Source: Solobacterium sp. (GTDB lineage: Bacteria > Bacillota_I > Bacilli_A > Erysipelotrichales > Erysipelotrichaceae). Taken from it: DNA of 42,499 bases. Below the pieces are notes generated by a model that was not told the origin of the DNA, made no database searches, and saw nothing but the letters and a program-made list of their open reading frames with translations. A program made the position numbers and the translations under genes. Position 1 is the stretch's first letter. Each line of letters starts with the position of its first letter. This document shows, piece by piece, positions 7,577 to 14,962 of the stretch. Location of the stretch: NCBI GenBank assembly GCA_017459725.1, contig JAFUCL010000057.1, forward strand, positions 1 through 42,499, given 5' to 3'.

Positions 7577-9043
7577 TTATTCAAGTCCGCGGGCAGCAGC
7601 GTGAGCTGTGAGTCTGCGGAGGTATTCTTCACGGTCTTCTTCAAGCAGGAAGCCTTCACTGACGGTACGTGTATATGCTTCATCAGCGAGCTTTCTGTAG
7701 TTTTCAAGAGAACCGTAGAGTTCCTTCAGGAAGGCAGCAGAGAACGGAATCTCTTTGCCGAAGGCGCCGTTGATGGTGCCGTCCTTATATGTGCAGTAGT
7801 AGCAGATGCGGGATGTCGGTACGTCAACAGCAGGTGTACGGATACCGCCGCGGGTATTGCCGAAGGCATCGCCTACATGTCTGATATGCATGATCATGCC
7901 GCCGATACCCGGAATATCCTCGGAAGTTCTTTCGGTGACGAAGCGGGGTGCGTGCGGAGCCGGTACGCCGTCTCTTGACCAGGCATAGAGAGCTTTCCAG
8001 GCAGCGCTGAAGACTGCTTCGTAGTATGTATCCAGCGGTTCGCCATCCACTCCGTAGTAAGCATTGTAGATACCGATGCTTTCGAGCATCTTCAGGTCAG
8101 CTTCGCCGTAGTATTCAACCAGGTTGTAGTTGGAGTCATGGCTGGTGCCGGCAATCTCCCAGGCGCGGAATTTGAAGTCGGGCTCATCGAAGTCACCGTA
8201 GAAGTTGGCCATGCGGCTGTCGCTTTCGGTATTGACAGCGATGAACGGCTTGGTTGCACCGAGGACACCGGATGTCATGCCGGTGAAGTCACCGAGTTCA
8301 AGGGACTGGGTGTTGTTGAGGGGTGCCATGCCTGCTCCGCCGCCGCCGTTCAGGAAGCCGTCATAGAGGTCTTCTCTGCCGGAACCTTTCTGCAGGAAGC
8401 AGCGGACCATTCTGTTTACATAGAAGGTTGACTGGCTCCAGCCGGTGAGATACAGGTGAATCTTTCCGTATTCTCTGAGCGGGTTCATTTCACAGTCGCA
8501 CTTCAGCAGTTCGGAGAGATCAATCAGCATATCCCAGAACAGACCGAGTTCATACTGCGGCAGAACCGGCATCAGCTGTTTTCTGGCAGCTTCCGGAATT
8601 TCCGTATCGGGATCGGGGTTGTTCCAGTTGATCGGAGCATAACGCTCAGCGTCGAATGCCTTCATGGAATCAACAACATGACCTTTGGAGGAGATACCGA
8701 CGTAGATATCACCGTTTCTGGTGAACAGAGGCCAGCTGTCAACCCACATACGGTCAATGTCAATGTTTGCGGAAGAGTTCAGGATTTCCAGAACAACATT
8801 GCCGGAGAACTTAGTAACATCGGCAGGGCGTCTGATAATGACACGGGTTGTGTAGGGAGCGTCCTTGACTCTGACGGACAGATTATGCGCGGCGTCTTCG
8901 TCATAGACGTTAGCCGTACCGGTCTGGAAATACTCATCTTCGATGTAACCGATCTTGTCAAAGCAGCACTTTTCAGCCGCGGCCGCAAAAGGCTTTGAGG
9001 TTTCGGTCGTAGGAATGAATTTGAATTCTGTGATCTTGCTCAT
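7577..9043 (-). CDS. Alpha/beta hydrolase (Abhydrolase_10-like), paralogue C
   Basis: The 488-residue first gene of the leftward operon, with a strong ribosome site (CAAAGGAGAAAATC before ATG). It carries the same elbow (GWSQSTFYVNR) and N-terminal pattern (KFIPTTETSKPFAAAAEKC) as its neighbours but is the most diverged copy, especially in the C-terminal third (GGMIMHIRHVGDAFGNTRGGIRTPAVDVPTSRI). No export signal. As promoter-proximal gene it sits directly under the TTTAG/CTAAA operator-like cluster at 9145-9171 and opposite the divergent esterase operon, so both should respond to the same signal. Reaction unknown beyond serine hydrolase chemistry. Confidence 0.85.
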   Translation of the reverse strand: MSKITEFKFIPTTETSKPFAAAAEKCCFDKIGYIEDEYFQTGTANVYDEDAAHNLSVRVKDAPYTTRVIIRRPADVTKFSGNVVLEILNSSANIDIDRMWVDSWPLFTRNGDIYVGISSKGHVVDSMKAFDAERYAPINWNNPDPDTEIPEAARKQLMPVLPQYELGLFWDMLIDLSELLKCDCEMNPLREYGKIHLYLTGWSQSTFYVNRMVRCFLQKGSGREDLYDGFLNGGGGAGMAPLNNTQSLELGDFTGMTSGVLGATKPFIAVNTESDSRMANFYGDFDEPDFKFRAWEIAGTSHDSNYNLVEYYGEADLKMLESIGIYNAYYGVDGEPLDTYYEAVFSAAWKALYAWSRDGVPAPHAPRFVTERTSEDIPGIGGMIMHIRHVGDAFGNTRGGIRTPAVDVPTSRICYYCTYKDGTINGAFGKEIPFSAAFLKELYGSLENYRKLADEAYTRTVSEGFLLEEDREEYLRRLTAHAAARGLE

Positions 9044-9078
9044 GATTTTCTCCTTTGCTTTCTGCAGATCCGGACACC

Positions 9079-9111
9079 GGCATAAAAATAAGGAAAGTGG
9101 TTATGCCGGAA
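9079..9111 (-). promoter_or_regulatory. Hairpin in the leader of the leftward operon
   Basis: Perfect 9-bp inverted repeat (CCGGCATAA at 9079-9087 and TTATGCCGG at 9103-9111) around a 15-nt spacer, 36 bases upstream of the ATG at 9043. No T-run follows it, so it is not a terminator. It could be a 5' mRNA stem or a protein-binding site. Confidence 0.45.
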
Positions 9112-9144
9112 ATCAATACAATAAACGGAACGAGATAAATAAGC

Positions 9145-9171
9145 GAATTTTAGATAACTAAATTTACTAAA
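9145..9171. promoter_or_regulatory. Operator-like TTTAG/CTAAA cluster, leftward promoter
   Basis: TTTAG (9149-9153) and CTAAA (9158-9162) form an inverted repeat with a 4-bp spacer, extending to AATTTTAG/CTAAATTT with one mismatch. Another CTAAA follows at 9167-9171. On the minus strand the cluster overlaps a possible -10 (TAAAAT, 9152-9147). The same half-sites recur at 9287-9309 and 13062-13115. I infer one shared regulator; its identity is not known. Confidence 0.5.
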
Positions 9172-9275
9172 TACTTTACAAGAAAAAGAATATCACTCAT
9201 GATAGTATTCGTCAAACAGAAGTGAGAAAAACGCTAAAAATATCAGAAAAGTCCGGCAAAAAAGCATGTTTATGG

Positions 9276-9309
9276 TATAAACCGAACTAAAACGATAACT
9301 AAAATTTAG
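9276..9309 (+). promoter_or_regulatory. Probable rightward promoter with downstream operator-like sites
   Basis: An extended -10 (TGG then TATAAA, 9276-9281) is followed directly by CTAAA at 9287-9291 and the palindrome CTAAAATTTAG at 9299-9309. Sites just downstream of a -10 are typical of repression. The -35 is poor, which would fit an activated or weak promoter. The rest of 9044-9339 is AT-rich and holds no convincing open reading frame; a further CTAAA lies at 9234-9238. Confidence 0.45.
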
Positions 9310-9339
9310 AACATTTATCATTTGCAAGGGAGGATAATA

Positions 9340-10497
9340 ATGAAAATCAGTAAAGATCAGCTCGAAAACAGAAGTCTTCTCAGTAACGCCCTGATGTGGA
9401 ACCAGCAGCTTTGGGGCAGGTCATCCAACGGTACGGTATTTGAACCCGCCGACATTCCGCCGGCAATCGAAGTGCAGGAAGACGGTTCGGTGCTGTGCAG
9501 ATTCTTTGCGCCGGATGCAGAAACCGTATCCGTAGGTTTCATCCTCGGTGAACAGGTTCCGCTGACCAAGGATGACAAGGGTATCTGGTCCGGCACGCTG
9601 TCATTTGATTTCCCGGGTCTGAAGGTCATTGTGTGGAAGGTCAACGGCGTTGAGGTTATGAATCCGTATGCGCCGATCGGCTATGGCTACGGCAGACCGA
9701 TGAACTATGTGGATATTCCGTGTCCAGAGCAGGACTACCTCATGATCAAGGACGTACCGCACGGCAGTGTTGTACGTGACTGGTATAAATCGGAAACAAC
9801 AGGCGAGTGGGAAAGCTGTCTGGTATACCTGCCGCCGAAGTACTTTGAGGAAACAGAGAAGCGGTATCCGGTTCTGTATCTGCAGCACGGCGGATCACAG
9901 AATGAGAACGGCTGGGTCTATGAGGCAAAGACAAATTTCATCATGGATAATCTGCTCGCTGAAGGAAAAGCAGAGGAATGCATCATTGTTATGAACAACG
10001 GCATGGTGCAGATCAAACAGGAAGACGGCAGCTGGCAGGTGGATGTCAACAAGCTGGAAGATCTTCTTATTAAAGACTGTGTTCCGTTCATTGACGGCAA
10101 GTACCGGACAAAGGCAGATGCCTGGGACAGAGCATATGCAGGTCTTTCACAGGGATCTCTCCAGGGTGCCGTAATCTTTACGGATCATCAGGATGTCTTC
10201 GCTTCCGCCGGTCTCTTTACGGGCTTCCCTATGAAGCAGTATCCGGAAGGACCGCGTCTGAAGTTTGAGCTTCCGAACAAAGCAGTCTTCAATGATCCGG
10301 AGACATTCAATAAAAAGAGCAGACTGTTCTATCTGGCCGTAGGCGCCGATGAACCGTCTGTAAAGATCGTCAGGGATACTTCGAAGATGCTGAGCGACAT
10401 GGGCATCAAAAATGAATATATGGACTTCCCGGGAGGACATGAGTGGCATGTATGGCGTGCATGCCTGCATGACTTCCTGCAGAAGCTCTTCAGATAA
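9340..10497 (+). CDS. CE1-like esterase with an N-terminal E-set domain
   Basis: The 385-residue product starts at the ATG at 9340, right after AAGGGAGGATAATA. Residues about 35-115 look like a beta-sandwich E-set/CBM48-type domain (VQEDGSVLCRFFAPDAETVSVG), and about 125-385 are an esterase domain of the feruloyl/enterochelin-esterase-like group: YLQHGGSQNENGW is the oxyanion-hole region, AYAGLSQGS holds the nucleophile Ser270 and GGHEWHVWR holds His367. No signal peptide, so unlike many xylan-active CE1 enzymes it should work on imported esters. It leads an operon with two RbsD/FucU proteins and a carboxylesterase, which argues for removal of an acyl group from a sugar (inference). Confidence 0.85.
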   Translation: MKISKDQLENRSLLSNALMWNQQLWGRSSNGTVFEPADIPPAIEVQEDGSVLCRFFAPDAETVSVGFILGEQVPLTKDDKGIWSGTLSFDFPGLKVIVWKVNGVEVMNPYAPIGYGYGRPMNYVDIPCPEQDYLMIKDVPHGSVVRDWYKSETTGEWESCLVYLPPKYFEETEKRYPVLYLQHGGSQNENGWVYEAKTNFIMDNLLAEGKAEECIIVMNNGMVQIKQEDGSWQVDVNKLEDLLIKDCVPFIDGKYRTKADAWDRAYAGLSQGSLQGAVIFTDHQDVFASAGLFTGFPMKQYPEGPRLKFELPNKAVFNDPETFNKKSRLFYLAVGADEPSVKIVRDTSKMLSDMGIKNEYMDFPGGHEWHVWRACLHDFLQKLFR

Positions 10498-10512
10498 CAG
10501 GAGGAAAAGAAC

Positions 10513-10962
10513 ATGCTGAAAGGAATACCTGCGGTGCTGTCTCCGGAAATGCTTGAAGCATTGGCGGAGATGGGGCATGGCGACATGATCGTGATCGGCG
10601 ACGCGTATTTTGCGGCAAAGACCATGGCCAAGACAAACAACAACCGGCTTGTCAGAGCAGACGGCATCAATGCATTCAGACTGGTGGATGCGATTCTGGA
10701 ACTGATGCCGCTGGATAACTGGGGCGGTGATCCGGTTATTGCCATGGGCTTCCCTGATAAAAAGAGCGGCGAGATCGTCGGTACGGAAACCACGGCGAAG
10801 TTTGCGGAAGTCATTGCCAAGCATGATAAAGAGGCTGCCGGAAAGATGAGATATGTGGACCGCTTTGCATTCTATGATCTGTCAAAGACAGCGTTCTGCA
10901 CGGTGGCGACGGGTGACGGCAAGACCAACGGCTGCATCATCCTGACGAAAGGAGTGTTCTGA
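10513..10962 (+). CDS. RbsD/FucU-family sugar mutarotase, copy 1
   Basis: A 149-residue protein of the RbsD/FucU fold, which catalyses interconversion of sugar anomers in the cytoplasm. The signature is clear: MLKGIPAVLSPEMLEALAEMGHGD, with His22 and Asp24 in EMGHGD and Asp30 in IGDAYF; the LVRADGI and RFAFYD segments further on belong to the same family. FucU proteins have nearly this length. Start ATG after CAGGAGGAAAAGAAC, 15 bases after the esterase stop. Which sugar it serves cannot be told from sequence; FucU-type motifs are closer than RbsD. Confidence 0.85.
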   Translation: MLKGIPAVLSPEMLEALAEMGHGDMIVIGDAYFAAKTMAKTNNNRLVRADGINAFRLVDAILELMPLDNWGGDPVIAMGFPDKKSGEIVGTETTAKFAEVIAKHDKEAAGKMRYVDRFAFYDLSKTAFCTVATGDGKTNGCIILTKGVF

Positions 10963-10964
10963 TT

Positions 10965-11405
10965 ATGTTAAGAGGAATACCGTTTGAGATCTCACCGCAG
11001 CTTCTCCGTATTCTTGCGGAGATGGGACACGGTGACAGAATCTGCTTCGGTGATGAATACTTCCCGGCCAACAGTATGGCTGAAAAAGGAAGGGTTGTGC
11101 GCGCTGACGGTATCGACGTTGTGACAATGGTGGACGCAGTCATGAAGTTGCTGCCGCTTGATCACTGGACAGACTGTGCAGTGACATTCATGGGACGTCC
11201 GGATGAGACCGGAAAACTGGTTTCTTCCCCGGTTACAGAAAAAATGACCGAAACAATCGCCAAGTACGATCCTGAAGCAGCAGCTTCCGCACAGTACATT
11301 GAACGGTTTGCTTTCTACGATATGGCGCGTACGTCATATGTTGTGGTGCATACCGGCGAAACAGAGAACTACGGCTGCATCATCCTGCAGAAGGGTGTCA
11401 AATAA
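10965..11405 (+). CDS. RbsD/FucU-family sugar mutarotase, copy 2
   Basis: A 146-residue paralogue starting two bases after the previous stop, with AAAGGAG in the end of copy 1. It keeps EMGHGD (His22, Asp24), the FGDEYFPA loop, VVRADGID and ERFAFYDMA. Overall it is clearly diverged from copy 1 and not a fresh duplicate, so the two probably handle different sugars or assemble into a mixed ring. RbsD/FucU proteins form decamers or octamers in known cases. Tight spacing on both sides indicates one transcript with the esterases. Confidence 0.84.
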   Translation: MLRGIPFEISPQLLRILAEMGHGDRICFGDEYFPANSMAEKGRVVRADGIDVVTMVDAVMKLLPLDHWTDCAVTFMGRPDETGKLVSSPVTEKMTETIAKYDPEAAASAQYIERFAFYDMARTSYVVVHTGETENYGCIILQKGVK

Positions 11406-11417
11406 GGAGGGAAAACA

Positions 11418-12947
11418 ATGGAATTTATCTGCACATCCACGGAGCCTGCGGTACAGACAAAAGCAGGTAAGGTTCACGGTTACAGGATTGACGGTATTTA
11501 CACATTCAAGGGAATCCCGTACGCAACAGCGAAGAGATTCCACATGCCCGAGCCCATTCAGCCCTGGGAAGGTCTTCTGGACACAATCGCTTACGGTGAT
11601 ACCGCTCCGTACATGGAGAAGAAAGCAAACGGATTCAATGATATCCGTATTGCGCACCGTTACTGGCCGCAGGATGAAAGATGCCAGTACGTCAACGTAT
11701 GGACGGATACACTGGACAATACAGCCAAGAAACCGGTTATGGTATGGATCCACGGCGGCGGCTTCGATACAGGTTCTTCTGTAGAGCTGGTCTGCTATGA
11801 AGGCGCAAACGCAGCCAAGTACGGTGACATCGTTCTGGTATCCCTGAACCACCGTCTGAATATTGCGGGATATCTGGATCTTTCCGCATACGGTGAAGAA
11901 TACAAAAACTCCGGCAATGCAGGCATGGCAGACATTGTCATGGCGCTGGAATGGGTAAGAGACAATATTGCAAACTTCGGCGGCGATCCGGACAACGTAA
12001 CGATCTTCGGTCAGTCCGGAGGCGGCGGCAAAGTGCATACACTGCTGCAGATGCCGGCAGCTGACGGTCTGTTCCACAAAGCGATTATCGAAAGCGGCAT
12101 TCTTTACGGCGGACCTGAAGTAACCAAGGAAACGGCACTGAAGAAAGCCGAACTGCTGGTTAAGCAGCTCGGTCTTACCAAAGAGACAATCAGAACAATC
12201 GAAGAACTGCCGTACAGCACGATTGTTGATGCATATACGGCAATCCGTCCGCAGCTGAAGGAACTCGGCATTGCGCCGTCCTTCGCACCGGTTCCGGGTG
12301 ATTACTATGCAGGCCAGGGACACAAGCACGGCTTCACCGCCCATGCATGCACGGTACCGGTCATGATCGGTTCAACCCTCGGTGAATTCCCGAATCCGGC
12401 ATTCCCGAAGCATAAGTATGAAAGAAGCGAAGAAGAATGCATCGCCCTCGTACGTGAGAAATTCGGTGAGCATACCGATGAAGCAGTCCGGGAATTCAAA
12501 GCTGCATATCCCGAGAAGAGCGTGCTGGATCTGCTGCTGACGGATGTGCGCTTCCGCAAGGGAACCATCGAATTCCTCGACAAGCGCGCTGAGCAGGCAT
12601 CCGCTCCGACATACAGTTATGTGTTCTCGTATGATTTCCCGTACAACGACGGCGAACCGGCATGGCACTGTGCGGAACTGCCGTATGTATTCCATAATAT
12701 CGATCTGGTTGCGGTCTGCCACAATGCGGACGGCGAAAGACTGCAGAATGAATTCTTCGGAGCCTGGACAGCCTTCGCGCAAACCGGAGATCCCAACAAT
12801 GCAGCACTGCCGCACTGGGATGCATATACAAAAGGCAACGAAGCAACCATGCTCTTTGACGCACCGTCCGTACAGAAGGTTGATTATGACCGGAAGCTGA
12901 TGGATGTTGTCTGGGAAGTCAATTCAAAACAGTCCTTCTTCAAATAA
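11418..12947 (+). CDS. Type-B carboxylesterase
   Basis: A 509-residue protein of the carboxylesterase/cholinesterase family, close to the usual bacterial length of about 500. The oxyanion segment is VMVWIHGGGF, the nucleophile elbow is FGQSGGGG with Ser200 (the family has G-E/Q-S-A/G-G), and His417 sits in the typical C-terminal motif WHCAELPYVF; the acidic partner is likely the Glu of STLGEF. No signal peptide, unlike exported lipases of the family. Start ATG after AAGGAGGGAAAACA, 12 bases after the mutarotase. It is the last gene of the operon, followed by a long hairpin. With the CE1-like enzyme it gives two unrelated ester hydrolases on one mRNA with two mutarotases. Confidence 0.9.
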   Translation: MEFICTSTEPAVQTKAGKVHGYRIDGIYTFKGIPYATAKRFHMPEPIQPWEGLLDTIAYGDTAPYMEKKANGFNDIRIAHRYWPQDERCQYVNVWTDTLDNTAKKPVMVWIHGGGFDTGSSVELVCYEGANAAKYGDIVLVSLNHRLNIAGYLDLSAYGEEYKNSGNAGMADIVMALEWVRDNIANFGGDPDNVTIFGQSGGGGKVHTLLQMPAADGLFHKAIIESGILYGGPEVTKETALKKAELLVKQLGLTKETIRTIEELPYSTIVDAYTAIRPQLKELGIAPSFAPVPGDYYAGQGHKHGFTAHACTVPVMIGSTLGEFPNPAFPKHKYERSEEECIALVREKFGEHTDEAVREFKAAYPEKSVLDLLLTDVRFRKGTIEFLDKRAEQASAPTYSYVFSYDFPYNDGEPAWHCAELPYVFHNIDLVAVCHNADGERLQNEFFGAWTAFAQTGDPNNAALPHWDAYTKGNEATMLFDAPSVQKVDYDRKLMDVVWEVNSKQSFFK

Positions 12948-12953
12948 CAGCGG

Positions 12954-13007
12954 AACGGGGTATACACGGGACAATATAAATTTAGTAATAATCCCGTGTT
13001 CCCCGTT
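12954..13007 (+). terminator. Long two-part hairpin after the carboxylesterase
   Basis: AACGGGG (12954-12960) pairs with CCCCGTT (13001-13007) and CACGGGA (12965-12971) with TCCCGTG (12992-12998), leaving an AT-rich 20-nt loop that contains a TTTAG half-site (12981-12985). The only T-run (TTTTTGT) comes about 13 bases later, so it may be a slow or partial terminator, or an mRNA-stabilising stem. Confidence 0.55.
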
Positions 13008-13061
13008 AATGATTGAGGGCTTTTTGTAAAAAAAGCGCTGTAAATAGCCGCAAATATAAGC

Positions 13062-13115
13062 TTTAGCAAAATTTAGCAACTAAATTTAACTAAATATATT
13101 GAAATCGAATCTAAA
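13062..13115. promoter_or_regulatory. Operator-like TTTAG/CTAAA cluster, transketolase operon
   Basis: Half-sites TTTAG at 13062 and 13072 and CTAAA at 13080, 13090 and 13111. The pair 13072/13080 forms a perfect 19-bp palindrome with 8-bp arms and a 3-bp spacer (13069-13087). Steps of 10 bp (13062 to 13072, 13080 to 13090) put sites on one face of the helix. It occupies the likely core promoter, where TATATT at 13095-13100 is a possible -10. The same motif flanks both divergent promoters at 9.1-9.3 kb. Confidence 0.55.
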
Positions 13116-13126
13116 CCGTGCAAATA

Positions 13127-13140
13127 TGTAAGCGGTAACA
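13127..13140 (+). promoter_or_regulatory. Catabolite-responsive element (cre) candidate
   Basis: TGTAAGCGGTAACA fits the CcpA consensus TGNAANCGNWNNCA at every fixed position. It lies directly upstream of the ribosome site and 20 bases before the ATG at 13160, where bound CcpA would act as a roadblock, so glucose repression of the transketolase/transporter operon is expected. The central CG could also serve another LacI-family repressor. Confidence 0.6.
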
Positions 13141-13159
13141 CAGAGGAAGGATTAAGACA

Positions 13160-13984
13160 ATGGACAAAAAACAATTGAAAGCCAAGGCCAATGAGCTTCG
13201 GTGTGATGCTCTTGAAGCAATCTACCGTGCGCAGACTGGTCATATCGGCGGAGACTTCAGCGTCATTGATATCCTTACATGCCTGTACAACGGTGTAATG
13301 AATGTCAGCCCTGAACAAGTTGATGATCCGGACAGAGACAGATTTGTTCTCAGTAAAGGTCATTCGGTTGAAGCGTTCTATGCAGTGCTGGCTGACAGAG
13401 GGTTCTTCCCGATGGAGGAATACATCAACACGTTCTCACAGTGCGGAAGCAAATTCATCGGACATCCGAACAATGAACTGCCGGGTATCGAAATGAATAC
13501 GGGTTCTCTGGGACATGGTCTGCCGGTCGGCGTTGGAATGGCGCTGGCAGCGAAGCTGGACAAGAGAGATTACCGTGTATATGTCGTAATTGGTGACGGC
13601 GAGCTGGCCGAAGGTTCCAACTGGGAAGCATTCCAGTCCGCAGTGCATTACGGACTTGACAACCTGATCGCCATCGTTGACAGAAACGGTCTGCAGATCA
13701 GCGGTTCCACCGAAGATGTCATGGCATCCGGTGATGTAGCAGCTAAGCTGAGAGTGTTCGGCTGGGATGCAATCGATGTTGAAGACGGCAACGATATGGG
13801 TCAGCTGCTGGAAGCCTTCGAACACTGCAAGGAAAGAAACGGCAAGCCGCATGCGATCATCGCACACACAGTCAAGGGTTCCGGTGTTTCCTTCATTGAA
13901 AACAAGGCATCCTGGCACCATCACGTACCGAATGAAGAGCAGTATCATGCAGCTCTTAAAGAACTGAAAGGACAGGTGGAATGA
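13160..13984 (+). CDS. Transketolase, N-terminal (TPP-binding) subunit
   Basis: The 274-residue alpha half of a split transketolase. GHIGGDFSVIDIL, SKGHS, GSLGHGLPVGVGMA and the thiamine-diphosphate motif beginning G145-D146-G147 (VVIGDGELAEGSNWE) and ending at VDRNGLQI are all present. Two-carbon ketol transfer needs the partner encoded next (1 base between stop and start). The ribosome site is AGGAAGG before the ATG. The N-terminal region is typical of stand-alone split transketolases of anaerobes, including those used for unusual sugars. Placement ahead of a sugar ABC transporter and an isomerase suggests a dedicated catabolic role rather than the housekeeping pentose phosphate pathway (inference). 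Confidence 0.9.
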   Translation: MDKKQLKAKANELRCDALEAIYRAQTGHIGGDFSVIDILTCLYNGVMNVSPEQVDDPDRDRFVLSKGHSVEAFYAVLADRGFFPMEEYINTFSQCGSKFIGHPNNELPGIEMNTGSLGHGLPVGVGMALAAKLDKRDYRVYVVIGDGELAEGSNWEAFQSAVHYGLDNLIAIVDRNGLQISGSTEDVMASGDVAAKLRVFGWDAIDVEDGNDMGQLLEAFEHCKERNGKPHAIIAHTVKGSGVSFIENKASWHHHVPNEEQYHAALKELKGQVE

Positions 13985-13985
13985 T

Positions 13986-14909
13986 ATGGGAACAGCTTGT
14001 AAGCAGATCATTGCGGATGTTCTGACAGAGACAGCTCCGAAGGATAAAGATCTCGTTGTTCTGTGCAGCGACTCAAGAGGTTCCGGCAACATGGCACCGT
14101 TCTATGAGAAGTTCCCGGAACAGGCAATCGAAGTAGGTATTGCCGAGCAGGATCTGGTAGGAATCAGTGCAGGTCTCGCATCCTGCGGAAAACATCCCTA
14201 CGCAATCTCACCGGCATCATTCCTTTCCACAAGAAGCATTGAACAGATCAAGGTTGATGTCTGCTACTCCAAGACAAATGTCAAGCTGATCGGTATCAGC
14301 GGCGGCGTCAGCTACGGCGCCCTCGGCATGAGCCATCATGCCTGCCAGGATATCGCCATGGTAAGCGCCATCCCGAATATCCGCGTATATATCCCGAGTG
14401 ATCAGTATCTGACAAGATTCATGATGGAAGAACTGGTCAAGGATAACGAAGCCGCATATGTCCGCGTTTCCAGAAACGCAACCGAAGATGTCTACACACC
14501 GGAAACAAAGTTTGAATTCAACAAGGCTGTTACGGTGAAGGAAGGCACAGACGTTACGATCATCGCTGTCGGTGAGTTTGTCTCCCGGGCGAAGAAAGCA
14601 GCGGAACTGCTGGCTGAAAAAGGCATCAGCTGCAGAGTTCTCGATATGTACTGCGTCAAGCCGATTGACAAAGAAGCAGTCATCAAGGCAGCAGAAGAAA
14701 CAAAGCACATTGTCACGGTTGAAGAACACAGCATCATCGGCGGTCTGGGTTCCATGGTCAGCACAATTACAGCTGAAAACGCACCGTGCAAAGTCAAAGT
14801 ACTCGGTCTTCCCGATGCAGAACTGATCTGCGGTACTCAGGAAGAAATCTTCGATCATGAAGGCCTGACACCGGAAGGCATCGCCTCCGCTGCCGAGTCT
14901 CTGCTCTAA
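13986..14909 (+). CDS. Transketolase, C-terminal (pyrimidine-binding) subunit
   Basis: The 307-residue beta half. Glu54 in VGIAEQDLVG is the residue that activates the thiamine cofactor, GLASCGKHPYAISPASFLS and GALGMSHHACQDIA follow in the family order, and the last 110 residues are the transketolase C-terminal domain (VTIIAVGEFVSRAKKAAELL, then TVEEHSIIGGLGS). With the upstream gene it makes a full enzyme of about 580 residues, a little shorter than a fused transketolase. The segments that contact a substrate phosphate in fused enzymes are not obviously conserved, so the substrate could be unphosphorylated or carry another anion; that needs alignment to settle. Confidence 0.9.
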   Translation: MGTACKQIIADVLTETAPKDKDLVVLCSDSRGSGNMAPFYEKFPEQAIEVGIAEQDLVGISAGLASCGKHPYAISPASFLSTRSIEQIKVDVCYSKTNVKLIGISGGVSYGALGMSHHACQDIAMVSAIPNIRVYIPSDQYLTRFMMEELVKDNEAAYVRVSRNATEDVYTPETKFEFNKAVTVKEGTDVTIIAVGEFVSRAKKAAELLAEKGISCRVLDMYCVKPIDKEAVIKAAEETKHIVTVEEHSIIGGLGSMVSTITAENAPCKVKVLGLPDAELICGTQEEIFDHEGLTPEGIASAAESLL

Positions 14910-14962
14910 CAAAAATGGATAAAACTCAGCAGAAGCTGGGGGAAAGAAAAAAGGAGAACAAC

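Noticed and set aside
1295..9043. TGA reassigned to tryptophan in this organism
   Set aside because: TGA ends many intact genes here (for example at 2305, 17742 and 37035), so the single internal TGA is a mutation or special case.
14915..14962. Upstream ATG extending the binding protein by 16 residues
   Set aside because: It would bury the lipoprotein signal peptide; the ATG at 14963 has a strong ribosome site.
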